From Virgibacillus sp. NKC19-3 (GTDB lineage: Bacteria; Bacillota; Bacilli; Bacillales; Amphibacillaceae): 64,000 bases of DNA. Under the pieces are notes generated by a model, which worked only from the letters and a program-made list of their open reading frames with translations, had not been told where the DNA came from and searched no databases. Position 1 is the stretch's first letter; each line of letters begins with the position of its first letter. The stretch covers positions 930,001 through 994,000 of the forward strand of contig NZ_JAGYHC010000001.1 in NCBI RefSeq assembly GCF_019837165.1, in the 5' to 3' direction. Shown piece after piece: positions 10,571-19,995 of this stretch. Position numbers and translations under genes: made by a program.

Positions 10571-10825
10571 GACACATATGCCAAACATCTTGTGGAATAT
10601 GCAATTTCACTTGCTGCGAGTTATCAACAAAAAGCAATGCGACTCGATGTTTTAAATAATAATTTCCCTGCTAAAAAATTATATTTAAAGATGGGGTTCT
10701 ATCATGTAGACACAATTGAAATGTTTTACGAAGATACTGGCTGGACTAAATATGATTTACTTGAATATAAATTATTCCCCCAATCATATATTGGCTATAT
10801 TAAAAAAACTCCAAAAAATCAATAA
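10571..10825 (+). pseudogene. C-terminal fragment of a GNAT acetyltransferase
   Basis: The open frame reads DTYAKHLVEYAISLAAS, then LDVLNNNFPAKKLYLKMGFY and ends in a short tail. This is the last third of a GNAT N-acetyltransferase: the helix before motif B, then the NxxAxxLYxKxGF motif. The acetyl-CoA-binding motif A is absent and no ribosome site precedes the fragment, so it is a truncated relic. Confidence 0.65.
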
Positions 10826-10840
10826 AAAACTGGTTCAAGC

Positions 10841-10856
10841 ATGGGCGGCATGATGT
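10841..10856 (+). repeat. groEL 3'-end repeat, right copy
   Basis: Second copy of ATGGGCGGCATGATGT, followed by a stop codon as at the true groEL end. It lies outside any gene. It may mark the far end of an insertion at the groEL 3' end or a leftover of a groEL-adjacent rearrangement. Confidence 0.6.
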
Positions 10857-10968
10857 GAATAAGCGCACCAAATTCCTATCATGCCAATAATGGCAAAGGT
10901 TAATGATTGATCAAAATAACAAACACATTTATTTTTATCTCTGAAAGGACGTTTTCGTATACGTTTTT

Positions 10969-11246
10969 CTCGCCAGTGAAAGAGAAATTGTCGTCTCTGG
11001 TGAAGATGACCAACAGTTCATTCATCAAAAAATCGTCGATGAATTGGAAAACGGCATTGCAAAAAAAGACACGAATGACGCCTTTTTGACCATTATCAAC
11101 CCGGATGATTGCCGATGAATGTGGATAGCCTGATTTTAGATTGTACCGAATTACACATGATTCTCAATGACGATGATGATGTTGTTGTGCTTCTGCATAC
11201 GATGGACATTCACGTCGATAAAATGGTGGAGGAGCTTTTCAGATGA
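10969..11246 (+). pseudogene. Relic of an aspartate/glutamate racemase-family gene
   Basis: Segments in shifting frames read VVSGEDDQQFIHQKIVDELENGIAKK, then NRMIADEC, then VDSLILDCTELHMIL, LLHTMDIHVDKMVEELF. These follow the second half of aspartate/glutamate racemases: the xIxxIIydEL helix, then the catalytic-cysteine motif GCTE (here DCTEL) and the DTTxIH region (here HTMDIHV). At least two frame changes and the missing N-terminal half show it is dead. Confidence 0.55.
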
Positions 11247-11368
11247 AAGAATGGGTCGGTCAATGTTCGCAATGTCAGCAAGATGTCTATTGCCTGGATG
11301 GCTTTCTGAACGGTGTCTATAAAGATAACCGCTTGTATTGTTTTACGTGTGAAGAGCAAGATGAATAA
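11243..11368 (+). CDS. Putative 41-residue zinc-ribbon microprotein
   Basis: The ATG at 11243 overlaps the stop of the preceding racemase relic (ATGA) and has a good GGAGGAG site 8 bases upstream. The product has two CxxC pairs (CSQC and CFTC), about 26 residues apart, as in small zinc ribbons, and an acidic tail. I do not recognise the family. The overlap suggests it was once translated in an operon with the racemase. Confidence 0.4.
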   Translation: MKEWVGQCSQCQQDVYCLDGFLNGVYKDNRLYCFTCEEQDE

Positions 11369-12108
11369 AAAAAGAGGGGGTTTTTTTCATAAGAAAGCGT
11401 CCTCTTGCATTGAGTGAAACAATGGTGTTGATATATGTTTCTTCTTCCGGTGTCCAGAAGTGTGGAAAATTAAAATCGTCCATTCTGAAATAAGCCCTGG
11501 ACATAATCGAGCGTCTGGTTTATCTTATCTTTTTTCTCCATTCCAACAAATCCTTTCTAAGTTCTTTTTCTGGTGGATCCAATCCAAATAAATCATAAAA
11601 CCATAGTCCATCAATGATAAGTCTAATCACAGTCTCTGAAACTCAATCTAACTCATCCTACCGTGATAAACACATTTTTATTGGAATTACAATAAAGTAA
11701 CCTCCTTTAAAAAGCTGTACTGCACGTCAGCGATCAAAGATCAAATGACAATTTCTGCGTATTTTCGAGATATTCTAAAATAAATACAGATATATCGTAA
11801 TAAAGGAAAAATTTTATGGACTAAACAAGAAATTTAACATATACAGTCATTTTATACAGTTTTAAATGAATGATATATTTAGATATTAGATCCGTAGATA
11901 ACATTTTTTCTAGGAGGTGTTAAATGATGAAAAATCAAGAAAGGCCTTAGAGGAAAAGCTAGCACCTTGATTTTAAGATAAGTTTGATTTCCATGTAGAT
12001 ATAGGATCCATATCATTGTAATATTTACGATTGGAAACATTGCATACGTAAAGGGGGAATTATTTGCGAACACCTTTTTGAATATTATAGTAAAAAGGAG
12101 TGTATCAC
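11369..12108. other. Mostly non-coding, with gene debris upstream of the BCCT gene
   Basis: This stretch holds the TetR relic at 11520-11650 and otherwise no credible gene. Around 11916 a strong AGGAGGTG site precedes an 8-codon ORF (MMKNQERP); the downstream sequence can pair AAAATCAAG with CTTGATTTT, a terminator-like arrangement that could be a leader peptide and attenuator or simple debris. The DNA from 11650 to 11900 is AT-rich without clear features. Confidence 0.35.
11520..11650 (-). pseudogene. C-terminal relic of a TetR-family regulator
   Basis: On the minus strand the frame reads TVIRLIIDGLWFYDLFGLDP, then PEKELRKDLLEW before a stop. This matches the C-terminal end of the intact TetR at 22163-22714, whose tail reads ILRLAVDGLWFSEIFDLAP and EENRRQQVLERL. 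The rest of the gene is missing. Confidence 0.6.
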
Positions 12109-13725
12109 TTGAAAAAATTGAATATTGAAACCAAAGTGCTATGGCCTGTTCTCGTCATTTTACTGCTAGGGTTAGTTCCTGTTGGAGTAAATCCCTCGGC
12201 TGCGGAAGAGACGGTAGGTAACATATTAAGTTTCATTACGGAGAATTTTGGATGGATATTTGTATTGTTTCCATTTCTGATACTTATCTTTTTCACTTGG
12301 CTTGTTTTTGGCAAATTTGGCCAAATCAAATTAGGAGACCCTGAAGATAAACCGAAATTCTCAAATTTTAGTTGGTTTTCCATGATTTTTACCACAGGAA
12401 TTGGTGCGGAAATCATGTATCAATCGGTAATCGAACCCATCACGTATACGACCGGGCCTCCTTTTGGATTAGAAGCAGGAACATTAAGTGCAGCAGAATG
12501 GGCACTACCTTATGGTTTGTTTCATTGGGGAATACTTGCGTGGGCTATTTATGCGCTTCCCAGTATTCCTATGGCATATGCCTTATATGTGAAAAAAATA
12601 CCGTATTTTAGACTCAGCGCTGCTTGCAAACCAATCCTAGGTAAACATTCGGACGGTTTACCGGGTAAAATCGTTGATGTTGCCATGATGCTTGGTTTGA
12701 TTGGGGTAGTGGGGACAAGCATAGGCTTGGTAGCCCCCATGATAGCTGAACTTCTGAGTGAAATGTTTCATATTCCTGTGACTTTGGGATTGTTGGCCAT
12801 TGTTATTGCGCTTTGGGTGATTATATTTGGTGGAAGTGTATATTTGGGTCTTGAGAGAGGAATTAAAAGACTATCCAATTTCAATATCATTATTGTAGCA
12901 GCAATAACTGCTTTTGTTTTCCTTGTTGGTCCAACCATCTTTATGCTAAGTAATTCCGTACAAGCTTTAGGTAAAATGTTTAATAACTTTTTTGAGATGG
13001 GGTTAAGTCTTGGATCGATTAGGGGTGGAAGTTTTCCGCAAGATTGGACCATTTTTTATTGGGCATGGTGGATTGGTTATGCATCGTTAATAGGTTTGTT
13101 TACTGCTAGGATTTCCAAGGGACGTACAATAAAACAAGTGATCATTACGCAATGCTTAGTAGGACCAGTGGGGTGTTGGCTATTTTTTGGCGTTTTTGGA
13201 AATTACGCATTGAACGTTCAATTATCTAACGTGATTCCTGTAGATACCATTATGGCTGATAGTGGTCAAACGGGAGTAATCATGGCAGTTATTAATACAT
13301 TGCCTCTTAGTACGATTATCATACCACTACTAGTAATAGCCTATTTAATATTCTCTGCAACAACGTTTGATACTGCTTCATTGATTCTATCATCTGTTGC
13401 GAGTAAAAAATTAGATAGAATGGGGCAACCGCCTCGTATTCATCGATTATTTTGGGCATTTATTCTTGGAGGAGTTGGGATTATCATACTGGCTATCGGT
13501 GGGTTGGAGGCAGTTCAATTGTCTTCCGTTATTGTAGGTGTGCCGATGATTTTGGTTTTTGTGTTGATGACGATCTCTTTTATAAAATCTGTCAAAGAAG
13601 ATTTTGGGCAGGAAAAAGCAACTTTAGTAAAAAATTCTAAATTACCTACATCCGAACCTTACAATGATCAGGAATTTAAAGGAAAAAGGAAATGGAGTGA
13701 AAAAGCGTCATTGATGAAAAAGTGA
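12109..13725 (+). CDS. BCCT-family quaternary-ammonium transporter
   Basis: BCCT carriers import glycine betaine, carnitine, choline or related compounds. The 538-residue protein has about twelve membrane segments and the family's substrate signature WTIFYWAWWIGYASLIG near residues 320-335, whose tryptophans cage the quaternary nitrogen. The glycine stretch in the first core helix reads TTGIGAEIMYQS instead of the BetP GMGIG-type sodium site, so ion coupling may differ. TTG at 12109 is the start: it is 8 bases past AAAAGGAG, while a GTG at 12100 overlaps that site. The charged C-terminal tail is short. It stands about 230 bp ahead of the carboxylase operon in the same direction, so it probably supplies that pathway. 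Confidence 0.9.
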   Translation: MKKLNIETKVLWPVLVILLLGLVPVGVNPSAAEETVGNILSFITENFGWIFVLFPFLILIFFTWLVFGKFGQIKLGDPEDKPKFSNFSWFSMIFTTGIGAEIMYQSVIEPITYTTGPPFGLEAGTLSAAEWALPYGLFHWGILAWAIYALPSIPMAYALYVKKIPYFRLSAACKPILGKHSDGLPGKIVDVAMMLGLIGVVGTSIGLVAPMIAELLSEMFHIPVTLGLLAIVIALWVIIFGGSVYLGLERGIKRLSNFNIIIVAAITAFVFLVGPTIFMLSNSVQALGKMFNNFFEMGLSLGSIRGGSFPQDWTIFYWAWWIGYASLIGLFTARISKGRTIKQVIITQCLVGPVGCWLFFGVFGNYALNVQLSNVIPVDTIMADSGQTGVIMAVINTLPLSTIIIPLLVIAYLIFSATTFDTASLILSSVASKKLDRMGQPPRIHRLFWAFILGGVGIIILAIGGLEAVQLSSVIVGVPMILVFVLMTISFIKSVKEDFGQEKATLVKNSKLPTSEPYNDQEFKGKRKWSEKASLMKK

Positions 13726-13827
13726 TGCATGGCTCGTACTGCATTAGAATTAGCAATACGACAAGGTTTTTTCAAGAAAATAAATCTTTCATATAGATCA
13801 TTTTTTAGAAAAATTCATTTTTTAGCA

Positions 13828-13857
13828 TTGACAACAAACCGTCTGGACGGTTAACCT
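13828..13857 (+). promoter_or_regulatory. Probable promoter of the carboxylase operon
   Basis: TTGACA at 13828-13833 with a weak -10 (TAACCT, 13852-13857, spacing 18). The TetR-type palindrome fills the spacer, so bound repressor would block polymerase. The -10 is poor and an alternative just downstream is possible. Confidence 0.5.
13837..13852. promoter_or_regulatory. TetR-type operator palindrome
   Basis: AACCGTCTGGACGGTT: perfect 7-bp arms around a 2-bp centre. A 12-of-16 match to its reverse complement overlaps the tetR promoter at 22761-22776. Both facts make it the likely target of the TetR protein encoded at 22163-22714. Confidence 0.7.
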
Positions 13858-13960
13858 AATTATAGAGAGCACAACAAAAGGGGGACAAGATTATATCTAA
13901 TGGATCCGAGTTCTCCTTGAAACAGATTTAACCTAAAAAACGATGAGGAGGAGATGTGTA

Positions 13961-16132
13961 ATGAAACAGACATCACCACTTGTGCTCGGTATCGATGCCG
14001 GTGGCACGATGACCGATACGATTCTCGTGGATAAAGAAGGAAACTTCGCTGTCGGTAAGGCGCCGACTACACCTAATTACGAATCAGAAGGATTTATTGA
14101 ATCAACACGTGACGCTACCAATATCTGGAACTTGGATATGAATCAAACATTTGAAGAATTGGCAGTCGTTCTCTATTCAGGTACGGGTATGCTGAATACG
14201 TTGTTGTCCAGAACAGGAAAGCGTATTGGTCTTATCGTAACACGCGGTATGGAAGATGCGGTACTTATGGGAAGAGGGCTGCAATCATGGTCTGGTTATT
14301 CCTATGAAGATCGCTTACATGCGGTCACTCACGCTCATCCTGACCCGCTCGTACCACTCAGCCGGGTACGCGGTGTGACCGAGCGTATTGATCAGTTCGG
14401 TCAGGTTGTTATCCCTGCTTATGAGCATGAGGCAGTCAATGGAGTGAAGGAGCTCTTGGAGCAGGATATCGAGGCATTATGTATCTGTTGCATGTACGGG
14501 CACGTTAATCCAGAACACGAATTAAAAATTGGGGAAGCTGCTCGAAGCGTGTTGGCGGAGCAGGACGTCGATATCCCCATTTACTTTAGCCATCAGGTTC
14601 GTCCAATTATTCGTGAACAGTCCCGACTAAACAGCACGCTCATTGAGGCTTATGCGACGGCCAGAGGACGTGAGCAGTTGCTGGGCGTCGAAGCAGCCGC
14701 TAAGCAACATGGTTTCCCGCACAGTATGCAAACGATGCTCTCCTATGGGGGGCTCGCCGATGTGCGTTATCCTCGTCTTCACGAGACGATGATTTCCGGT
14801 CCGGTCGGAGGACTTTTAGGAGCCAGACATGTTGGTGAGTTAATTGGTACTGACTCGGTCATTGTCAGTGATATGGGAGGCACGAGCTTTGATATCGGAG
14901 CCATTACTCGTGGCAAAGTTCCTATTGAAGATGAGCCAACTTTGGCACGTTTTAAACTGAATTTGCCGACCTTAGCAATGGATACGATTGGCGCCGGTGG
15001 GGGTACCATTGTCAAGGTGGATCCATACACGCATAAGGTCAGTCTTGGACCTGAAAGCGCTGGATCGGTGCCTGGCCCGGTAGCGATGGATATGGGAGGC
15101 ACAGAGCCAACGATTGCTGACTGCGATGCGATCATGGGTCGCTTGAATCCGGATAACTTTCTTGGAGGCAAAGTCCGACTCAATGTTGAAAAGGCAAAGC
15201 AGGTCTTAAAGGAGAAAGTTGCCGACCCTCTGGGGGTTGATGTATACGAAGCAGCAGAAGGAATGGTAAATATGCTCGAAATGGAAGCGAAGTCTTCCAT
15301 TGAATCCATTATTTCTACTCGTGGCGTGGATCCAAGTGAGTACCATTTGATGGCTTATGGTGGATCTGGACCGCTTCATATGGCCGAGTATAGTCGTGGA
15401 CTAGGTTTTAAAGGGATTATGACATTCCCATTTGCGGCAGCCTTTTCAGCTTTTGGTTGCACAACGGCAGATTATTTGCATCGGCACAGCCAATCCGTCC
15501 ATATCATGATCGGATCTGATGCCTCAGATAAGGACCGAGACGAGGTGCGCCGGCAGATTAATAATATTTGGAGCGAACTTGATGCCCATGCACGCACGGA
15601 GTTGGCCTCTGAAGGACATAACGCGGACGCTGTTATTTGTGAGCCATTCGCTATGATGCGCTACACGGGTCAACTGGAAGATGTTGAAGTTGCAGCACCG
15701 GCGACAAAGTTAGAGTCAAATGAGGATTTAGATGAACTTACACAGGCATTTGAAACGCTGTATGAAACGATTAACCGCAGTGTGTCTGGTTATGGAACAG
15801 CTGGTTTCACCATTATGGAACTCGGATTAAATGCGCGTGTGGAAAAAGTGAAACCAGAGCTATCACGTCGCCCCTTAGGATCTCGGGAGCCTGACTCCAA
15901 GGCTAGCAAAGGGAAGCGATCAATGTATTATAATCGCACTTGGCATGAGGCGCAACTTTGGGAAATGGACATGCTGAAGCCGGGAAACGAGCTTAACGGG
16001 CCAGCTATTGTGGAACACCCGGCGACAACCTTGGTTATTCCAGCCGGAGACCGGGTTCGTGTAGATGAATGGACAATTCTGCATTACGAACACGGAGGTC
16101 AAACGCAAAAATCAGCAAGTTACGTATTGTAG
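13961..16132 (+). CDS. Hydantoinase A / acetone-carboxylase beta-subunit-like ATPase
   Basis: A 723-residue HyuA-family protein (about 78 kDa). The N-terminus GIDAGGTMTDTILVD is the phosphate-binding loop of the actin-like ATPase fold; SGTGMLNTLLSRTG, the SGPVGGLLGARH and VSDMGGTSFDIG segments, and DTIGAGGGTIVKVD follow in the usual order, then the C-terminal VEHPATTLVIPAGDRVRVD. In acetone and acetophenone carboxylases this subunit phosphorylates the substrate and bicarbonate. The neighbours (HyuB-type subunit, then a small cysteine-rich gamma subunit) reproduce the acetone-carboxylase set better than 5-oxoprolinase or hydantoinase, which lack the gamma subunit. Start at 13961 follows GAGGAGGAG. 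The operator at 13837 implies TetR control. Confidence 0.85.
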   Translation: MKQTSPLVLGIDAGGTMTDTILVDKEGNFAVGKAPTTPNYESEGFIESTRDATNIWNLDMNQTFEELAVVLYSGTGMLNTLLSRTGKRIGLIVTRGMEDAVLMGRGLQSWSGYSYEDRLHAVTHAHPDPLVPLSRVRGVTERIDQFGQVVIPAYEHEAVNGVKELLEQDIEALCICCMYGHVNPEHELKIGEAARSVLAEQDVDIPIYFSHQVRPIIREQSRLNSTLIEAYATARGREQLLGVEAAAKQHGFPHSMQTMLSYGGLADVRYPRLHETMISGPVGGLLGARHVGELIGTDSVIVSDMGGTSFDIGAITRGKVPIEDEPTLARFKLNLPTLAMDTIGAGGGTIVKVDPYTHKVSLGPESAGSVPGPVAMDMGGTEPTIADCDAIMGRLNPDNFLGGKVRLNVEKAKQVLKEKVADPLGVDVYEAAEGMVNMLEMEAKSSIESIISTRGVDPSEYHLMAYGGSGPLHMAEYSRGLGFKGIMTFPFAAAFSAFGCTTADYLHRHSQSVHIMIGSDASDKDRDEVRRQINNIWSELDAHARTELASEGHNADAVICEPFAMMRYTGQLEDVEVAAPATKLESNEDLDELTQAFETLYETINRSVSGYGTAGFTIMELGLNARVEKVKPELSRRPLGSREPDSKASKGKRSMYYNRTWHEAQLWEMDMLKPGNELNGPAIVEHPATTLVIPAGDRVRVDEWTILHYEHGGQTQKSASYVL

Positions 16133-16160
16133 GTTCAATCTAACTAAAAGGAGGATCCGT

Positions 16161-18353
16161 ATGAATGAAGCAGTTGAAAACAAAACAATGACATTCAAGG
16201 AACAGTTGCTCGAGAACGATCGTAAGTTTCGAGAAACAGGCTGTTATGCCGGTATAACAGCTTTAACATACCGTGAAGATGATCCGCTGCGCTATGAAAG
16301 CTTGCATACCAAGCTTCGTTCGATGACCATAGCAGCAAGAGAAATGGCACGCAGTATTTCAGCTTCGCCCGGTGTGCGAGAAGTAGGGGAAATGGTCGTA
16401 GCGCTATATACACCAGAGGGTGACGCTATTAGCCTTTCCACCGGTATTATGGTTCATGTTCACACAATGAGTCGATTCATCAAATGGATGATTCAAAATG
16501 GGTACGAAGAGTCTCCAGGTATTTGTCCCGGTGACGTTTTCGCGAACAATGACGCTTTCATCGGTACCGTGCAAGTACCGGATGTGATGGTTGTTGTACC
16601 GATCTTCCATAATGATGAGTTGGTCGGTTGGGCTGGTACAGTCGCTCATGAATTAGAAGTCGGCGGTATCACACCAGGTGGTGACGTATATCTAGCTCAA
16701 GAACGTTTTACCGAAGGCTTGTTTGTGTGCGCCGAAAAGGTAGGAGAAAACGATGAACTCCGCCGAGATTATTTGATCCGGTTGGAACGCAATCTGCGTA
16801 TGCCTATCTATTGGATGTTTGATGACAAGGCGAAGTTAGCAGCGAATCTTGAATTAAGGGATCAGGTAAAAGAACTGATTGATGAAGTAGGCTTGGATTA
16901 CTTCAAGCGGGCTACACGGGAATTCATTGAAGAAGGTCGCCGTTCGCAACTTTCGCGGGTGAAGCAGCTTATGGTGCCTGGTCGCTACAGAGGGCATACA
17001 TTTTATGGTCATCTTACGGAAGGTAAGCCAGGGATCTTGCCCTTAGGTGATGAAAATTTGTTATATTCCATCCCGCTTGAATTGGATGTGGGTGGAGATG
17101 GACAAATGCACTTGGATTTTGAAGGTACCGGTTCTTGGGGCTATCACTCGATGAATTGTACACCAGCCGGAATGGACGGCGGTTTGTTTGTTACGCTGAC
17201 GCAGTCGATGAACTTTGAAGGTAAGGTGAATGATGGAGCTTGGCTGGCTACAGATATGAATTTACCATCGGGAACTTGGACAAACCCTGATCGTCATACG
17301 GTGGCAACGGCTACATCTTGGGCACTACTTCTACCGGCATTTGGTATTTTTCAACGCTTGATCAGTCGGGGGTTTGTAAGCCGTGGTTTCAAAGAAGAAG
17401 CGTTTGTAGGACAAGTAAACAGTCCAATGGTTGAAATGGGTGGACAAAGCCAATATGGTAGTCAATTTGGCATGGCTATGTTTGAGTGTTCCGCCGCTGG
17501 AAGTGGAGCCCTTGGTATTAAAGACGGGATTGATAACGGGTATGTTGGCTGGAATCCTGAATCTGACATGGGCAATATGGAAGTGTGGGAACAAGGCATA
17601 CCGATGCTCTACCTAGGGCGAAGCATTGCAGCTGATTCAGGCGGAGTTGGTCGCAACCGTGGTGGTACATCCTTCACTTCCCTGTGGCTTGTGCATAATA
17701 CAGATGAAGTGACGATCGCTACGTCTGAACATTCCAGTCGTGTGTTTGATAATGCTGGGATGTGTGGTGGTTATCCGGCACCGACCGCCCATCGACACTT
17801 TACCGTGCGAAACAGTAATATGAAACAGTTGATTGAGGAACAAAAACCGTTGCCTCACTCGTTAGGTAATGATCCACATATAACTGATTTAGAGCGATTG
17901 GTCGAGGGAGACCAGAAAGAAGTGGAAGGCCCGCATATAGACAGACCGTTGCAATCTGGCGACCTATTTGCTCATTCGTACAATGGTGGTGGAGGTTATG
18001 GTGACCCCATCGAACGTGATCCGCTGGAAGTAGTTCGGGATGTGGAAAATGGTTATGTGACGGCAGAAATTGCCCAAAGAGCTCATGCTGTAGTGCTGGA
18101 GTATGACGAGAAGCGCAATACATGGAGCGTCAATAAAACAGCAACAGAAGCTCGACGGGAGGAAGTCAGAAAATCTCGTTTGAGTAAGGCTATGCCCGTT
18201 GAGGATTGGATTGAATCCGAGCGAGAGCGAGTGTTGGAAGGAGACTTTGTTACCGAGGTGCGTAAGATGTATCAGGACACCATGAGCATTTCTAACCACT
18301 TTGCGACAGAGTTCCGTGAATTCTGGAATTTGCCCGATGATTTTACAATGTGA
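16161..18353 (+). CDS. Hydantoinase B / acetone-carboxylase alpha-subunit-like protein
   Basis: A 730-residue HyuB-family protein, 28 bp after the beta subunit. Typical segments are the N-terminal ENDRKFRETGCYAG, VALYTPEGDAISLSTG, CPGDVFANNDAFIGTVQVPDVMV, the histidine-containing GTVAHELEVGGITPGG, and the C-terminal YNGGGGYGDPIERDP, which is a strong signature of the family. In acetone carboxylase the alpha subunit holds the metal-dependent carboxylation site. Start at 16161 follows AAAAGGAGGATCC; the frame is open further upstream but inside the preceding gene. Length (acetone-carboxylase alpha is about 85 kDa) agrees. Substrate cannot be read from the sequence. Confidence 0.85.
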   Translation: MNEAVENKTMTFKEQLLENDRKFRETGCYAGITALTYREDDPLRYESLHTKLRSMTIAAREMARSISASPGVREVGEMVVALYTPEGDAISLSTGIMVHVHTMSRFIKWMIQNGYEESPGICPGDVFANNDAFIGTVQVPDVMVVVPIFHNDELVGWAGTVAHELEVGGITPGGDVYLAQERFTEGLFVCAEKVGENDELRRDYLIRLERNLRMPIYWMFDDKAKLAANLELRDQVKELIDEVGLDYFKRATREFIEEGRRSQLSRVKQLMVPGRYRGHTFYGHLTEGKPGILPLGDENLLYSIPLELDVGGDGQMHLDFEGTGSWGYHSMNCTPAGMDGGLFVTLTQSMNFEGKVNDGAWLATDMNLPSGTWTNPDRHTVATATSWALLLPAFGIFQRLISRGFVSRGFKEEAFVGQVNSPMVEMGGQSQYGSQFGMAMFECSAAGSGALGIKDGIDNGYVGWNPESDMGNMEVWEQGIPMLYLGRSIAADSGGVGRNRGGTSFTSLWLVHNTDEVTIATSEHSSRVFDNAGMCGGYPAPTAHRHFTVRNSNMKQLIEEQKPLPHSLGNDPHITDLERLVEGDQKEVEGPHIDRPLQSGDLFAHSYNGGGGYGDPIERDPLEVVRDVENGYVTAEIAQRAHAVVLEYDEKRNTWSVNKTATEARREEVRKSRLSKAMPVEDWIESERERVLEGDFVTEVRKMYQDTMSISNHFATEFREFWNLPDDFTM

Positions 18354-18364
18354 GAGGAGTGATA

Positions 18365-18886
18365 ATGATGGCAAGCTATGATCACGAGGTCATTCGTGAC
18401 TTAATAGATGGTCAGCTACCCTGGCAGTCGACGAAGTCAATGATGAGCCAGTATAAAGACGATGATCGGTTTTTTAAGTACATTGATATTCTTCAGGAAC
18501 GGGTGGTATTTAATGACCCGATTCTATTACCAATCGGTGAACATTTGTATATTGTTGCCAAGAAAAGTGAGCCACAAGGTGAACGAGTTGTCAAATGCAG
18601 CTGTGGTTACGAGTTTGGTCACTATACGCACAATTGGAAGCTGCATGCTGTAATCAACGTTCGTAATGATGAAGAAGCAGTTGCTGAAATTTATCCCGGA
18701 CGTCACAGCTATGATCCGGAATGGATGGAAATTCGTGAGTTTATATGCCCGGGGTGTGCTAGGTTATTGGAAGTGGAAGCAGCTGCGCCGGGATATCCAA
18801 TCGTTTTTGATTTTTTGCCGTACTTAGAAACCTTTTATCGCGATTGGCTTGGAAAAGAGTTACCAGCCGAACCAAGAAGGGATTAA
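18365..18886 (+). CDS. Acetone-carboxylase gamma-subunit-like protein
   Basis: A 173-residue protein that closes the three-gene set. A CSCGYEFGHYTHNWKLHA segment near residue 80 and FICPGCARLLEVE near 128 provide two cysteine pairs of zinc-ribbon type; the tail FDFLPYLETFYRDWLGKEL is typical of the acetone carboxylase gamma subunit family. Known acetone carboxylases are alpha2-beta2-gamma2 hexamers with a gamma subunit of about 20 kDa, matching this length. Two ATGs (18365 and 18368) share the GAGAGGAG site; I give the first. Its presence is the main evidence that this is a carboxylase and not a hydantoinase or oxoprolinase. Confidence 0.8.
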   Translation: MMASYDHEVIRDLIDGQLPWQSTKSMMSQYKDDDRFFKYIDILQERVVFNDPILLPIGEHLYIVAKKSEPQGERVVKCSCGYEFGHYTHNWKLHAVINVRNDEEAVAEIYPGRHSYDPEWMEIREFICPGCARLLEVEAAAPGYPIVFDFLPYLETFYRDWLGKELPAEPRRD

Positions 18887-18997
18887 AATCACATATGATG
18901 TAACATCATGCATGTTGATGGCAGACCGATCTATCTATGGGAGAAAGTGTTTCAAGCGAGATTTGTTCGTAGTCAAGTAGACAGTGAAAACAATAAT

Positions 18998-19046
18998 GCT
19001 AAACGGTTTTGGCTCTGAACCACCGAAGAGCTAAGACCGTTTAGGC
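18998..19046 (+). terminator. Hairpin after the carboxylase operon
   Basis: GCTAAACGG (about 18998) pairs with CCGTTTAGGC (about 19038-19045), and inner bases GGCTCT/AGAGCT extend it. The T tract is poor, so it could be a processing or partial-termination hairpin that lets some transcription continue into the next gene. Confidence 0.5.
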
Positions 19047-19116
19047 ATTCTTAATAAAAATGAGGGAACACCAAAATGTCAAGCTTGTACTTAAACAACA
19101 AATAGGAGGTGGTAAG

Positions 19117-19995
19117 TTGAATAAAAAAGTTATTTTATCATGTGCTATTACAGGAGCGGGAGACACGACTGAAAAAAGTCCGCATGTACCTGTAACACCG
19201 AAAGAGATTGCTGGTTCAGCTATCAAAGCAGCAAAAGCAGGAGCAACCATTGTGCATCTTCATGTGCGTGACCAGCGAACAGGTAGGTTGAGTCATGATG
19301 TCAATTTGTTTCAGGAAACAGTAGAACGAATCCGTGAGTCTGAAACGGATGTCATTATTAATATAACATCCGGAGGTGGCGGTGATTGGATCCCATGTGA
19401 AGAAGATCCGACAAAAGGAGGTACTGGCACAGATATTCAAACACCAGAAGAACGTCATGAGCCAATTAGAAAATTACTTCCAGAATTGTGCACCCTTGAC
19501 TGTGGAAGTATCAATTTTGGAAATATGCTGTACGTGAACCCAGCGGACTGGTTGCGAAAACAAGCAAAACTTGTGCAAGAAAGTGGCGTAAAACCGGAAT
19601 TAGAATGTTTTGATACGGGACAGGTTCATTTTGCTAATCAACTAATAGAAGAAGGTCTCATTGACGGTGATCCTTTGTATCAATTCTGCCTCGGTATACC
19701 ATGGGGGGCAGCAGCTGACGCTGAAACATTATCCTATATGAAAAGCCGAATACCGAATAATGGCAAGTGGGCCGCATTTGGCATTGGTCGCATGCAAATG
19801 CCGATAGTGGCCGAATCCGTTCTACAAGGAGGTCATATTCGTGTAGGATTAGAAGATAATCTTTATCTGAAAAAGGGACAACTTGCTACAAATGAACAAC
19901 TCGTTGATAAGGCAGTAGGCATTGTACAGGCTTTTGGGTCCGATATGATGACGCCACAAGAAGCACGTCAAGAATTACATCTTCGGGCACCATAA
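19117..19995 (+). CDS. Beta-keto acid cleavage enzyme (BKACE, DUF849)
   Basis: BKACE enzymes condense a beta-keto acid with acetyl-CoA, releasing acetoacetate and a new acyl-CoA; known substrates include 3-keto-5-aminohexanoate and 3-dehydrocarnitine. The 292-residue product has the TIM-barrel start KKVILSCAITGAG, the zinc-binding HLHVRD (His47 and His49), INITSGGGG, and late FGIGRMQMP and GLEDNLYL, all family hallmarks. The TTG at 19117 follows AGGAGGTGGTAAG; an ATG at 19060 has no ribosome site. Placed after a ketone carboxylase and beside quaternary-amine uptake genes, it could accept the beta-keto acid made by the carboxylase. Substrate is an inference. Confidence 0.88.
   Translation: MNKKVILSCAITGAGDTTEKSPHVPVTPKEIAGSAIKAAKAGATIVHLHVRDQRTGRLSHDVNLFQETVERIRESETDVIINITSGGGGDWIPCEEDPTKGGTGTDIQTPEERHEPIRKLLPELCTLDCGSINFGNMLYVNPADWLRKQAKLVQESGVKPELECFDTGQVHFANQLIEEGLIDGDPLYQFCLGIPWGAAADAETLSYMKSRIPNNGKWAAFGIGRMQMPIVAESVLQGGHIRVGLEDNLYLKKGQLATNEQLVDKAVGIVQAFGSDMMTPQEARQELHLRAP

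Noticed and set aside
14779-15309. Minus-strand frame inside the hydantoinase A gene
   Set aside because: Antisense shadow without ribosome site or recognisable domain.
13961-18886. Reading the three genes as a hydantoinase or 5-oxoprolinase
   Set aside because: Those enzymes lack the cysteine-rich gamma subunit present here; the three-gene order and sizes fit the acetone-carboxylase family better.
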